This document shows positions 11,925 to 22,531 of a stretch of 64,000 nt of DNA, in pieces. The notes under the pieces are model-generated. The model had not been told where the DNA came from, did no database searches, and saw only the letters and a program-made list of their open reading frames with translations. Both the position numbers and the translations under genes were made by a program. Where the stretch lies: the NCBI GenBank assembly GCA_949752795.1, contig OX457072.1, positions 620,001 through 684,000 on the forward strand. Direction: 5' to 3'. Every line of letters starts with the position of its first letter. The first letter of the stretch is position 1. This stretch comes from Hyperoodon ampullatus (lineage: Eukaryota > Chordata > Mammalia > Artiodactyla > Ziphiidae).

Positions 11925-14395
11925 AGTTCCCTGCCAACTTTGCTCTTTTCCCCGGCTGCACCATTTTTCATCCTCACCAGCAACAAATAAGAATTCCTGT
12001 GGCTCCACATCCTCACTGGCATTTGGTGCTATCAGTGCTCTGGGTTTGGCCATTCTAATAGGTGTGTAGCAATATCTCTTTGCTGTTTTAGTTTGCCTTT
12101 CCCTGATGACAAATGTTCAGCATCTTTTCATGTGCTATTTGCCATCAGTATTTCTTCTTTGGTGAGGTGTCTGCTAAAGTCTTTGGCTCACTTTTCAGAT
12201 TGTTTTCTTATTGTTGAGTTTTAAAAGTTCTTATAATTTGATAAGAGTCCCTTATGAGATGGGTCTTTTATAAATATTTCTCCTGTCTGTGGCTTGTCTT
12301 TTCATTCTCTTGACAGTGTTTTTTTGCAAATCAGAAAATTTTAATTTAACTTAAGTCCAGCTTATCAGTTCTTTCATGGATGGTACCTTCAGTGTCCTAT
12401 CTAAAAAGTCCTTGCCAAGCCCAAGGTCATCTAGGCTTTTTCCTATGTTAACTTCTAGGAATTTTATGGTATTGCATTATATACTTCAGTCTGTGATCCA
12501 TTTCAAGTTAATATTTGTGAAGGGCATAAAGTCTGTGTCTAGATTTTTTTTTTTTGCATCTGGATGTTCAGTTGCTCAAGTATCATTTGCTGAAAAGACT
12601 ACCTTTGCTCCATTGTATTGTCTTTGCTGTCAAAGATCAGTTGACTCTGTTTATATAGGTCTATTTATGGACTCTCTATTCTGTTCCATTTATCAATTCT
12701 TTCACCAATACGATTTTGTCTTGGTCACTGTAGCTTCGTAGCAAGTCTTGAATTCAAAAAGGGTCAGTCCTCCAAACTTGCTCTTTTTCTTTAATATTGC
12801 GTTGGCTACCCTGGGTGTTTGCCTCTCTGTATAAACTTTAGAATCAGGATACATACTGGGATTCTGATTGGGATCACATTGAATCTATAATTTGGAAAGA
12901 ACTGACATCCTGATGATATTGACTTTTCCTATCCATGAACATGAAATATCTCTCCATTTATTTATTTCTTCTTTGATTTTGTTTATCAGAGTTTTGTAAG
13001 TTTACTCAGATCTTATATGTAGTTAGGTTTGTAACTAAGTAATTTGGGGGGTGCTTATATTAGTACTGTTTTTAATTTCAAACTCCACTTGATCATTGCT
13101 GATACATAGGAAAGTGATAGACTTTTGTTTGATAACTTTGTATCCTGCAACCTTGCTATAATTGCTTATTAGTTCCAGATTTTCTTGTTGATTCTTTCAT
13201 ATTTTCTACATAGGAAATCATGTCATTGGCAAACAAATAAGTTTCTTTCTTCTCCAGTACAGTGTTGAAAAGGAGTGGTGAGAAGGGGCATCCTTGTCTT
13301 GTTCTTGATCTTAGTGGAAAATCTAGTTTGTTACCTTTATCATGTCAGCTGTTGGCTTTTTGCAGATATTCTTCATCAGGTTGAGGAAGTCCCCTCTATT
13401 CCTATTTTACTGATAGTTTTTGTCATGAATGAGTGTTGGATTTTATCATATGCTTTTCTGTATCTATTGATATGATCATGTGGCTTTTGTTTATAACCTA
13501 TTGATATGATGAATTACACTGATTTTTGAATGTTGAAATAGCTTTGCATCCCTGAGATAAATCCCACTTGGTTATGGTGTGCAATTCTTTTTATACATTG
13601 TTGAATTCTATTTGCTAATATTTTGTTGAGGATTTTTGCATCTATGTTGAAGAGGTAGATTGGTTTGTAGCTTTCTTTTCTTATAATGTCTTTGGTTTTG
13701 CTAGTAGGGTAATGCTGACCTCACAGAATGAGGTAGGAAGTATTCCCTCTGTTCTATCTTCTGAAAGTTTGTAGAGAATTGGTATAATTTTTTCCTTAAA
13801 TGTCTGATAGAATTTACCAGTGAAATTGGTGGGCCTGGTGTTTTGTTTTGGAAGGTTACCGATTGTTGATTTATCTTCTTTAGTGTATAGGTCTATAATA
13901 TATAGAGAGATCTATTCATACTATTTTGTCTGTGAGCTTTGGCAAATTGTATCTTTCAAGGAATTGGTCCATTTCACCTGGGTTGTCAAATTTGGGGCAT
14001 AGATTTGTTCATAGTCTTCCTTTATTATCCTTTTAATATCAACAGGATTTGTAGTGATGTGCCCTCTTTCATTTCTGGTATTAGTAATATGTGTCTTCTC
14101 TCTGTCTTGTTAGCCTGGCTAGAGGCTTATTGATCTTATTGATCTTTTCAAAGAATCAGCTTTTGGTTTTGTTGATTTTCTCTATGGATTTCCTGTTTTC
14201 AATTTCATTGCTTTCTACTCCTAATTTTTATTATTTCTTTACTTCTGCTTACTTTGGATTTAATTGGCTCTTTTTCTGGTTTCCTAAGGTGGAAGCTTAG
14301 ATGACTGATTTCACTTCTCTCTTCTTTTCTGACATTGCATACAATGCTCAAAATTTCCCTCTAAGTACTGCTTTCACTGTATCCCACAAATTTTT

Positions 14396-14604
14396 TTTTT
14401 TTTTTTTTTTTTGCGGTGTGCAGGCCTCTCGCTATTGCGGCCTCTCCCATTGCGGAGCACAGGTTCCAGACACGCAGGCTTAGCGGCCATGGCTCACGGG
14501 ACCAGCCGCTCTGCAGCATGTGGGATCTTCCTGGACCAGGGCATGAACCCGTGTCCCCTGCATTGGCAGGTGGACTCTCCACCACTGCGCCACCAGGGAA
14601 GCCC
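14396..14604 (-). repeat. CHR SINE, GC-rich form
   Basis: Antisense copy inserted in L1, with TSD tatcccacaaatttt at 14380-14394 and 14605-14619. Long T-run tail. Confidence 0.93.
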
Positions 14605-14663
14605 TATCCCACAAATTTTGACAAGTTCTGTTTTCATTTTTAAAAAAGCTTTATAGCAATCCC

Positions 14664-14775
14664 GGGAATTCCCTGGCATTCCAGTGGTTAGGACTCGGTA
14701 CTTTCACTGCCGGGGCCTGGGTTCAATCCCTGGCCAGGGCACTGAGATCCCACAAGCCTCACAGCATTGCCAAAA
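14664..14775 (+). repeat. Short tRNA-derived SINE
   Basis: About 110 bp, from gggaattccctggcattcc to an A13 tail. Imperfect TSD ctttatagcaatccc / ctttataccaatccc on the two sides. Confidence 0.85.
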
Positions 14776-14964
14776 AAAAAAAAAACCTTTATACCAATCC
14801 CCATCAAAATACTAATGGCATTTTTCACAGAACTAGAATAATTCTAAAATTTGTATGGAATCAAAAAAAGACCCTGAATAACCAAAGCAATCTTGAGAAA
14901 GAAGAACAGAGCTGGAGACATCACACTCCTAGACTTCAGACTATACTACAGAGCTACATTAATC

Positions 14965-15316
14965 AAAACAGTATGATGCTATCATTCAGTCCTCACCCAT
15001 CAGTTGCTGATGAGGCAACTAAGATCTACAGAGGGCTGCACAGTTAGATAATGAAGACAGGATTAGTCCAGGTCTAACAATTTCCATTAAATGAGCTGTG
15101 TGGAAACACCAGTGTATGCAAGTGAGGTTTCCCTTTCTCCTGGACTGTCATCTGTCTCTCTGGCTTCCTCCTTTGTCCCTAACCCAGGGTCCACAAGGTA
15201 AAGGCACTTACAAACACCACTGGCTTACCAGTAGGCTGATGTACAGATGCTTCTGCCAAAACAGTGAGTCCAAATAAACTTTTTGACAAAACAAACAAAC
15301 AACAAAAACAGTATGA
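14965..15316 (+). pseudogene. Probable retroposed mRNA 3' end of unknown parent
   Basis: A 328-bp insertion (14977-15304) inside L1 sequence, flanked by a 12-bp direct repeat aaaacagtatga (14965-14976 and 15305-15316). It ends with AATAAA at 15273-15278 followed ten bases later by an A-rich stretch (15288-15308). That is the layout of a 5'-truncated processed retrocopy. The first part (about 14990-15090) resembles an antisense MIR, common in 3' UTRs. No coding sequence is visible, so the parent gene cannot be named. Confidence 0.55.
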
Positions 15317-15582
15317 AATGAGCACAAAGACAGGCACATAGATCCATGGGACAGAATGGAGAGCCCAGAAATAAACCATGCACTTGTGGTCAATTAACCT
15401 ACAACAAAGAAGGTAAGAATATAACTGATTACTGTTATTGTACATTAGCTAATCTTACAAATACTGAGTAACCATTACCATGCATCAAAAACCTTCACTG
15501 ACTCCCTAAAATGTGTAGACTGAATTACACACTTCTAAATGACACGGAAGCAAAGATGAAATCTCAAGAGAAATTTACAAAG

Positions 15583-16068
15583 TTTTTTTTTAATTGAGGT
15601 ATAGCTGATTTACAATATTATATTAGTTTCAGGTGTACAACATAGTGATTCTAAATTTGTACATTATACTCCATTTAAAGTTATTATAAAACATTGGGTG
15701 TATTCCCTGTCCTGTACAATATTTGTACCTCCTAATCCCCTCCATCTTGTCTCTCCTCCTTCCTTCTCACCACTGGTAACCACTAGTTTGTTCTCTACAT
15801 GTGAGAGTCTGTTTCTACTTTGTTACATTCATTCCTTTGTTTCATACTTTAGATTCCACACGCAAGTGAAAACAGCAGAATATGTCTTTCTCTGTCTCAC
15901 TTCACTTAGCATAATACCCCCCAGGTCCAACCATGTAGTTGACGCTAAAATTTCATTCGTTTTAATGGCTGAGTAATATTCCATTGTGTATATATATTCC
16001 ACGTCTTCTTTATCCACTCATCTGCTGATGGGCACTTAGGTTGCTTCCACACCTTGGCTACTGTAAGA
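15583..16068 (-). repeat. L1 3' fragment
   Basis: Antisense L1 3' UTR and ORF2 end with a T-rich tail at 15583-15592. 5' truncated. Confidence 0.85.
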
Positions 16069-16480
16069 GAGTGTATTAGTTTCCTGCTGCTGTAGAACAA
16101 ATGATGCCAAAATGTAGTGGCCGAAAACAGCAAACATTTGTTACCTCGTTTTCGGGGAGTCAGGAATCAGGCAACCTTTACCTGGGGTCCTCTGCCTCAA
16201 GAACTCTAGCAGAGTGGCCCTTAAGGTGTTGGCCTGGGCCCAAGTGTCACCGGAAGACCTGAGTGGGGCGGATCTGCTTTCGAGCTCACCCCGCCATGTT
16301 TGTTGACAGGATTCAGCTCCTCAGGCTGTTGAACTGAATGCTTCACTTCCTCAAGGCTAGTTATTGGCCAGAGGCTGATGTTCCTCGCCATGTGGGCTTC
16401 TCTGTAAGGTAGCTGTCAGGATGAGAGCTGACTTCCCTCAGAGGGAGCAAGAGAGCAAGGTATGCAAGCTAGCAGTCGTT
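16069..16480. repeat. MaLR/ERVL-like LTR fragment
   Basis: Starts gtgtattagtttcctgctgc and contains ccatgtgggcttctctgta and gactgacttccc-like blocks seen in mammalian MaLR-type LTR repeats. Exact family uncertain. Confidence 0.5.
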
Positions 16481-16491
16481 TTGTGTTTTCT

Positions 16492-16615
16492 GTTTTTTTC
16501 GGGGGCCTCACCACGCGGCTTGTGGGATGATCTTAGTTCCCCCACCCAGGATCCAACCCGGGCCCTGTGCAGTGGAAGTGCCGGGTCCTAACCCCTGGAC
16601 CACCAGGGAAGCCCT
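16492..16615 (-). repeat. Short tRNA-derived SINE
   Basis: Antisense copy ending ccaccagggaagccc; old, no clear TSD. Confidence 0.8.
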
Positions 16616-16664
16616 TGCAATGTAGTCTTCTTAAACAAAATCTCAGAAGCAATACCCCACTCTT

Positions 16665-16916
16665 CTGTCTTATTTTATTCTTTCTTTTAAAATTGATTTT
16701 TATTGGCATAGAGTCACTTTACAGTGTTGTTGGTTCCTTGCTGCACAGCAAAGTCAGTCATAGGTACACGGATACCCACTCTTGCTCAGATTTCCGTTAA
16801 GACATGGGCCGCTTCACGAATTTGCGTGCATCCTGGCAGGGGCCACGCTAATCCTCCCTTCTCCGGTCCAATCTTAGGGTATGTGCCGCCGCAGTGGGCA
16901 CTGCCTTATCTCATTC
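16665..16916 (-). mobile_element. U6 snRNA / L1 3'-end chimeric retrosequence
   Basis: On the minus strand a U6 snRNA-like segment (16901 to 16801) is joined directly to an L1 3' end (16800 to about 16681) in the same sense, ending in an A-rich tail. Imperfect direct repeats flank it: 16665-16680 and 16901-16916 match at 13 of 16 positions, all three differences being C/T transitions, consistent with an aged target-site duplication. The arrangement (U6 5' part, L1 3' part, same strand, flanking repeats) is that of known U6/L1 chimeras formed when L1 reverse transcriptase switches template or copies a ligated RNA. Confidence 0.85.
16801..16901 (-). pseudogene. U6 snRNA pseudogene segment
   Basis: The minus strand matches nearly full-length U6 snRNA from its first G at 16901: the blocks ggcacata, gattagc, tggcccctgc and acgcaaattcgtgaagcg appear in U6 order, with scattered substitutions and small indels. 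The terminal U-run is lost at the junction with L1 sequence. No U6 promoter elements (PSE, TATA at -25) are visible upstream, so it is not a working U6 gene. Confidence 0.93.
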
Positions 16917-17664
16917 ACTGGAAGCTGGTCAGTAAACACAGCTCCCACAAAAGGCAGAGGCATATTAAAGAGCAAGGCATGAGGCCAAGAGAGGGCCACC
17001 GGGAGCCGCGGCAGAGGCTTCCCATCGCAGAGAGCGAACCGAACAGCGCCCGTTTGGCCGCTTCATTTTTAGGGGGCGTGGCTGGGACCAAGCACTGACA
17101 CCCCCTCCACGTTCAGAACCGAGCGGAGGGTCTGTCTCCTCCCCAAGCCTCCGCAGAGTGCAAGGGACAGGTAAACAGGGGCGCAGGACGGAAAGCAGCA
17201 GCCCACCCAGCAGGCCCACCGCCCGGCCGCAGAACGAGCCCCACTCATGCGGGCCGGGGCGGGGAGAGGTCCGCGCGCCCTGGGGACGTCGTGGACTTGG
17301 GGGTCGTCCCGGTCGTCCCCGCGGCCGCCCAAGCCTCGTGGGCACCTCCGCCGTCCGGACGCAGTGATGCTCCCCAATCACTCACAAGCGGAAGGAACTT
17401 TCTAGACTCAGGCACAGACTTCAATCACGTTTCTCTCGCGTTCCTATCTCAAAAGAAAGCACGAACAAGGTGGTTTAATTCTAAGGGCTCCTTAAACTTT
17501 TTGTCACTCCTTGAATTATTTTCGACGGAACCGTCAACGCCCCTGTCTGGTCAGAGCCTCATTTCTACACGAACTTCGTCGAACTCCACACAGACGCCAC
17601 CCTCCCCCGCGACCGAGGACGGCCCTCTGGGCGGCGCTAGCGCACCTGCTCCGACGCACACCTA

Positions 17665-17672
17665 TGACGTCA
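17665..17672 (+). promoter_or_regulatory. Perfect palindromic CRE (TGACGTCA)
   Basis: The full 8-bp cAMP response element palindrome lies about 310 bp upstream of the UBE2V2 ATG, inside the CpG island. CREB/ATF proteins bind this motif in many CpG-island promoters. Function is inferred. Confidence 0.55.
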
Positions 17673-17814
17673 GAGCCCGCGCGGGCTCTAGGAGCACGTT
17701 CCCCTCCCGGAGCATTCTGGCCTCGCGCTCTTCCTCTTCGTCACGGGGACTGACTCAAGTCTGTTCCGTAAGCTTAACCTGCACCCTTGCACTCTGATTT
17801 TGCGGCACCGTCCC

Positions 17815-17902
17815 AGGAAGCCGGAAGCCGGAAGCCGGAAGCCTCGGGGCGGGTCCGCGGTGACGCGCCGGAAGCTGCGGGGCGGGAGCCTGGGGCCGGA
17901 AG
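17815..17902 (+). promoter_or_regulatory. Cluster of five ETS-type CCGGAAG motifs
   Basis: CCGGAAG occurs at 17821-17827, 17828-17834 and 17835-17841 (three head-to-tail copies with no spacer), again at 17868-17874 and at 17896-17902. A related AGGAAG lies at 17815-17820. The motif is the high-affinity core for ETS factors such as GABPA/ELK, which often drive TATA-less promoters and set start sites. The cluster ends about 80 bp upstream of the ATG, so it probably overlaps or immediately precedes the transcription start. Factor binding is inferred from the motif only. Confidence 0.7.
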
Positions 17903-17979
17903 CCGCGGGGCGGGCGGCGGCGCTCCCGGAGGTAGCGCGGACGTCGCGTGCGTCCGGTCGGTGCGTCGGGCTGCAGGAG

Positions 17980-17990
17980 AAGATGGCGGT
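17980..17990 (+). promoter_or_regulatory. YY1-type motif overlapping the start codon
   Basis: The sequence aagatggcggt matches the extended YY1 site (AAGATGGCGGC) at all but the last base, and its ATG is the UBE2V2 initiation codon. YY1 motifs placed this way are a known feature of a subset of housekeeping genes. Confidence 0.55.
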
Positions 17991-17998
17991 CTCCACAG
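17983..17998 (+). CDS. UBE2V2: UBE2V2 coding exon 1 (residues 1-5 plus first base of codon 6)
   Basis: First coding exon of ubiquitin-conjugating enzyme E2 variant 2 (MMS2). It encodes MAVST and the first base of Gly6, then a 5' splice site at 17999 (gtcagt). The product is a cytosolic and nuclear UEV protein that pairs with UBE2N (UBC13) and orients the acceptor ubiquitin so that Lys63-linked chains form, for example on PCNA in post-replication repair. I chose this ATG because the joined exons give exactly the 145-residue UBE2V2 length and the UBE2V2-type N-terminus; the paralogue UBE2V1 has a different, slightly longer N-terminus. The ATG lies inside a YY1-like motif and the CpG island. Intron 1 is about 22.3 kb. 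The exon is too short to recognise alone; its assignment depends on exons 2-4 and the phase match (16 nt here, exon 2 resumes with gc to complete GGC). Confidence 0.96.
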
Positions 17999-17999
17999 G

Positions 18000-19446
18000 T
18001 CAGTACCCTGCCGGGCCGCCTGCTTTTCCATCCCAACCCGCGCTGCGCCTCTGCGCGTAGCTGGCGGCCGGCCTGGCGGTGTGGGAGAAGCCGGAGTACG
18101 GGCCCCCGGCCGCCGGACTTTCCGCGGATCGCGGCCGGAGCAGGGAGGGTCCTGGCGGCCGTCGGGGCGGCGGTCGTGCCCGCGCGTCGGCTGCGCGCCT
18201 GGGGGCTGGGCTGGGCCGGGCCGGCTGGCCCGGGGCTCTGGCGGGCGGTGCGGGAGCGAGGAGGGGAGCCCGGGCGGGCCGCGTCCACCTGGGCGCGCGA
18301 GGCCTCGCGTGGGGGGTCCTGGATGAAGCGGGTCCGACCCCCCGGTTCGCCCTGACGTGGGCGGAGGACACGGCCGTTCTTACCGACTGAATGAATGCGT
18401 GTGGTCTTTCTTTCGTTGGAGTGAAAAACTGAGGTGCAGACTAAATAGAAGCAAGGAGCGAGGTGAACGCTAATTGAAGAAAAAGCGGTTTCTTAGATTA
18501 GCTGGTCGGCTCCTCTCCAGTTTTGGTTTTCTCTGAGCACAGACGTTGAAATTCGGTATTAACACTGAGGTTTTAGAAATTTGACCATTACAATATGTTA
18601 AAGGGGCACAGTTTTATTACTTAAAACGTTAATACGTATGGTCTTTAATTTTTCTAATCATTATTGAACCGTGGCTGTGGAACAGTGTGGTTTTGTATTT
18701 CATGCCATCATTGCATAATAACACGAATTTTCAAGTCTTTGTGTACTTAAGTGGAAGGCTTCGGTGTATGTTGTGATGGGTACTTTTAAGGTAGTGCCGT
18801 TCTACTTTCATTTTAATGAAGAATTGCGTCTTTTGTATCGCATCTTTATTACGTACGGGTGTCAGGATAAGCTGTTTAACGATTTTAGCGTTGGGGAGCT
18901 ATTTCGGTACACTTGGGGTCAGAGCTAACTAGTAAAGCGTGGATGATTTAAAAAGTGACATTTTAGTATTAAAACTTTACTGTCCTTGCTGTTTGAAATT
19001 GAGTGTGCTTGTGCATTAAAACTCCATGTCTTTTTAAGAGTTGTGCTTCGTACCTGAAGGTTCTTGAAAATGTAGTAATAAAGTGGTGTGTTTCAATTTG
19101 ATTGATAGGCTTCATTTTGTGGATTTCATTTAAACACGATTTTTCTCCCCTCTAACGTTGTACATGTGAGAGAGTGTCGAAATATTTTGAAGACCAATGA
19201 TTAGATTATGTTAATGGCAGGTGCTCTTTGTTAACCACAGTGAGTCATTTTTGGAAGTTGACTATGAATTATGAAGAAGTTGGTGAGAGATTACTAGCAC
19301 GTTTATTGTACATTGGAAGCCTGTATTTTCTAGTTTATATTTTAGCATTCTAATTGTTACATTTACGCTGCTTTTAAATTTATGAGATTCGAAACCTGAG
19401 CATAATCAGAAAGAATATCTTTTAGGCAGTTAGTTGATGTTTTCTT
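18000..19446. other. UBE2V2 intron 1, proximal single-copy part
   Basis: The first 380 bp continue the CpG island; after that AT-rich sequence without recognised repeats. Possible intronic enhancer space, but no specific sign. Confidence 0.5.
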
Positions 19447-19461
19447 AAATCACTGAAATTT

Positions 19462-19777
19462 TTTTTTTAAAGAAGATGTTGGGGGGGGGTAGGAATTTAT
19501 TTATTTATTTATTTTTGCTGTGTTGGGTCTTCGTTTCTGTGCGAGGGCTTTCTCTAGTTGTGGCAAGCGGGGGCCACTCTTCATCGCGGTGCGCGGGCCT
19601 CTCACTATAGCGGCCTCTCTCGTTGCGGAGCACAGGCTCCAGACGCGCAGGCTCAGTAGTTGTGGCTCACGGGCCTAGTCGCTCTGCGGCATGTGGGATC
19701 TTCCCAGACCAGGGCTCGAACCCGTGTCCCCTGCATTAGCAGGCAGACTCTCAACCACTGCGCCACCAGGGAAGCCC
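19462..19777 (-). repeat. CHR SINE in UBE2V2 intron 1
   Basis: Antisense copy with 15-bp TSD aaatcactgaaattt at 19447-19461 and 19778-19792; TTTA-repeat tail near 19498. Confidence 0.92.
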
Positions 19778-19792
19778 AAATCACTGAAATTT

Positions 19793-22327
19793 GTTTTGAA
19801 ACTGTTGTTAAAAATTGCCTTGGCGAATTTCATGTACCGTTTATTCCTTTTCTGTGCTTTACAACATTGACACTGTCATCCAGCTTGGGCAGAGAGGAGT
19901 GCAGAAGCAGTTTTGGACTATGTTTCGAAACTATTTTTAAATTATATTTTCTCTTAGTTCTACTTTTGTATTGTTTGCCTCTTGGTAGCAAGGGAGGGAA
20001 ACAGTACCCGTGTATTTGAGAAATAAATGTAATAAAGCTTGAAATTTTAAAATTAGGGTGTACTGTACATGTTTTTTATTTAAGCCAAAATAATCTTGAT
20101 AAAAATAGCTATTTAATAGTCCAAAAAGAAAAAAAAACACCTGACAGGTATTTTTTTAAATTTTAACTAAAGCATTATATTTTAATTTGCATTACCTAAA
20201 TCATATGCTTTTAGTCTTTCTGTTACTGGAAGAAAAATTGGCAGGAAGAATTCTAACTAGACTGAGATCTCTAAGCTGACCGATACTTTGCCATACCATT
20301 TGGTCCTCTTTGTTTTGCAGTTGAGTAAACTGAGGCCTGAGGAAATATAAGGTTTTACATAGTTGGTTAGCAGTAGAGTCCAGATCAGAATCCAAGTTTT
20401 TTACTCTCAGTTTAGTGCTTTTTCCATCATGAGCAACTATGAATTTGGAATAATCCTGAAATCAGGAATCTTACTTCCTTTTAGGCTTGAGAGTGGCTTT
20501 CATACTTCTCCTCCTAGCAGAATCCTTGTTTCAGACGGTCAGATGCTTCTCGTGGACGGAAGTAGGGCTGTGGTGGAGACCCCACTGACTAGGTTCCCCT
20601 TCCCAAGAGACAGTCACCTCTGGGGGTCAAGATGATTTCATAGGACACGGCTTAAGAAACACGACTCTTTGGGATAGAAATTTGTGAGTATATTTAGTAC
20701 CTGTGATTCAAAAATTTAATCACATCTCAGCACTAATAGAAGTATTAATGTTAGATTAAAAAGTGTGGTAGGTCTACGTAAGCCATATAGGTGGAAAACG
20801 ACCACAGTGAAGCCTAATTACCTTTTTCAGAAGCGGGAAGCATTATGTACACTGGAACAGGAACTGGGCTGGCCTTGTTTTAATTTCCCTGCTGCCCTGG
20901 TAGATGGCCGTGCTAGGTGTGCAGTGAGTCTCATAAGCCTTGCTTTTCTGTCCCTTCTATGAAAAGTCTGGACTACATGATTTTGTTTCTTTTCCCCATC
21001 TTCAGGATGAAGATTTGTGGATATGGGCAGAGCTTGGGAGTAGGACTAGAAGAAGAGGTTTGCAGGCGTGAATCATAGAACCTGGAAATTAAACAGTGCA
21101 AGAGCCGAACTGTAATAGTCCAGGGTATTTCCCTCTCGAGACTTTCATAACAGGCCCGGGAGATTTGTCTATGTGAGTTCGGAACCTGAGTGCTCTTGAC
21201 ATATGTTTGCTCTTGATAATATCGTCAGGCAATACAGCCTTACTATCAGCAGTCCTCCCTTTGCATGGTAGTTTGGGTGGCAAACCGAAGCTGTTCAAAG
21301 CAATCTTACTAAGTGAGAAAAATTATGATTACTCTGTGACCTTTGAATATGTTTGCTGAAACATTGAAAAATTCCTGGGGTTACAAGCATATAGGAAAAA
21401 TGGAAAAAATAGTAAAACTAACATTTGTTTAGTACACTGTAGTTTAAACGTGAGAGATTAAGAATTAGAGTGTTTTTGTTTATAAAACGCTTGTCAAGAG
21501 TAGTTCGAACAATGCTTGCCTTATCTTTTTATCGTATAACTTATGTGGAACAAGCATCTTTTCTGTGCTTTGGTGAATTGTCATACTCCTAAATTTGGAT
21601 CTGCTTCCAGTATTTTGTCATTTGTGCTTTCAGTGTTAGGAAATATCTCGGAGAGTTTCTTTATTGTGAAGTTTTTCATTTCCTCTGGGACACAGTCATC
21701 CTTTTCCTACATCTCCTTTCCTCATTTATGTCAATAAGCTCATGTTCACAGAATTCCTCTGCCTGCTCTTCCGGAGTCTTTCCGACGTTCCCACGGTCAA
21801 ATTTCTTCTGTGACTCTCTTTACATTTGTTCAAATTTCACTTCCCGTGTTGCCAGTTCTTGTTTCTTTGCTGGGCTTTCATCTTTGTTGGCTATTTTTAT
21901 GGACTGTCACTGGTGGACAAGGAGGCAACTCTATTCCATGCTCTGCTCTCTGTTAACTGAGTAAGAGATGTGCAGTGAGCCCTCACTTACACACTGAAAG
22001 CTGTGAAGTGCTGGCTGCTGGTCGGGACTGCTCGTCTGTCACTCACATGGTGACCTGTGGACTGAGGAGCTAGCAGCCACGTGTGAGCTCTGTGCGCTTA
22101 CTCATTGTCTGCGTACCGTGGAGACTGGAGTCTGAACCTTGTTGTTGGGGGACTGGTGACTCACTAAACCGTGGTAACTGAAAGTCACGCGTGTGGAAAC
22201 CATGAAAAGCGGAGATTGCTATGTGGAAACATCCACTTAGCAAGTATTTGGGGAGATGTTTGATGCAAAACTTCAAAATGGATGTGAGGTATGTAGACTA
22301 GAACAAATGGAATGAAATCTAGTGTTC
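19793..22327. other. Intron 1 sequence, mostly unassigned
   Basis: Contains one MIR fragment (20285-20435). Otherwise nothing recognised. Confidence 0.45.
20285..20435 (-). repeat. MIR fragment
   Basis: Antisense MIR core: gagtaaactgaggcctgagg then gttagcagtagagtccagat. Confidence 0.65.
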
Positions 22328-22341
22328 AAAAGTTTATTTCA

Positions 22342-22531
22342 GGGGCTTCCCTGGTGGCGCAGTGGTTGAGAGTCCGCCTGCCGATGCAGGGGACACGGGT
22401 TCGTGCCCCGGTCCGGGAAGATCCCACATGCCGCTGAGCGGCTAGGCCCGTGAGCCATGGCCGCTGAGCCTGCGCGTCCGGAGCCTGTGCTCCGTAACGG
22501 GAGAGGCCACAACAGTGAGAGGCCCGCGTAC
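22342..22531 (+). repeat. CHR SINE, GC-rich form, in intron 1
   Basis: Sense copy, TSD aaaagtttatttca / aaaagtttgtttca on the two sides, with almost no A tail left. Confidence 0.92.

Larger units (their letters stand above)
10735..14643 (-). repeat. Old L1, 3.9 kb, interrupted by SINEs
   Basis: Antisense L1 running from the 3' UTR (10735) through ORF2 to about codon 285-equivalent (14643). It is interrupted by a nested SINE pair at about 11465-11960 and a SINE at 14396-14604. Decayed frame. Confidence 0.85.
14645..15425 (+). repeat. L1 ORF2 fragment split by two insertions
   Basis: Sense ORF2 text at 14776-14976 (ttttcacagaactagaataa, agctacattaatcaaaacag) continues at 15305-15425 (acaggcacatagatccatgg). 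It is split by a short SINE (14664-14775) and by a 328-bp insertion (14977-15304). Confidence 0.8.
16980..18380. promoter_or_regulatory. CpG island over the UBE2V2 promoter and exon 1
   Basis: Strongly GC- and CpG-rich stretch in an otherwise AT-rich window, centred on UBE2V2 exon 1. It contains many GGGCGG-type GC boxes and no TATA box at the expected position, the usual layout of a housekeeping promoter. Long ORFs on both strands here are a by-product of few AT-rich stop codons. The edges are judged by eye. Confidence 0.9.

Noticed and set aside
11450..12069. ORFs of 130-190 codons on both strands
   Set aside because: Translations of GC-rich CHR SINEs; the same peptides recur at 9.5, 14.4, 22.4, 33.7 and 53.6 kb.
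14645..15425. 5' inversion (twin priming) of the 10735-14643 L1
   Set aside because: The + strand piece corresponds to an ORF2 region also present in the minus-strand element, so they are separate insertions.
16801..16901. Functional U6 snRNA gene
   Set aside because: Many substitutions, lost 3' U-run, no U6-type promoter, fused to L1 3' sequence.
16965..17381. Minus-strand ORFs of 102-138 codons upstream of UBE2V2
   Set aside because: Same GC-rich island; no domain or family recognised, partly overlapping the U6-adjacent region.
17787..18390. Overlapping ORFs of 85-179 codons on both strands around UBE2V2 exon 1
   Set aside because: They lie in the CpG island, where stop codons are rare, several lack a true ATG, and they overlap the promoter and the first splice site.
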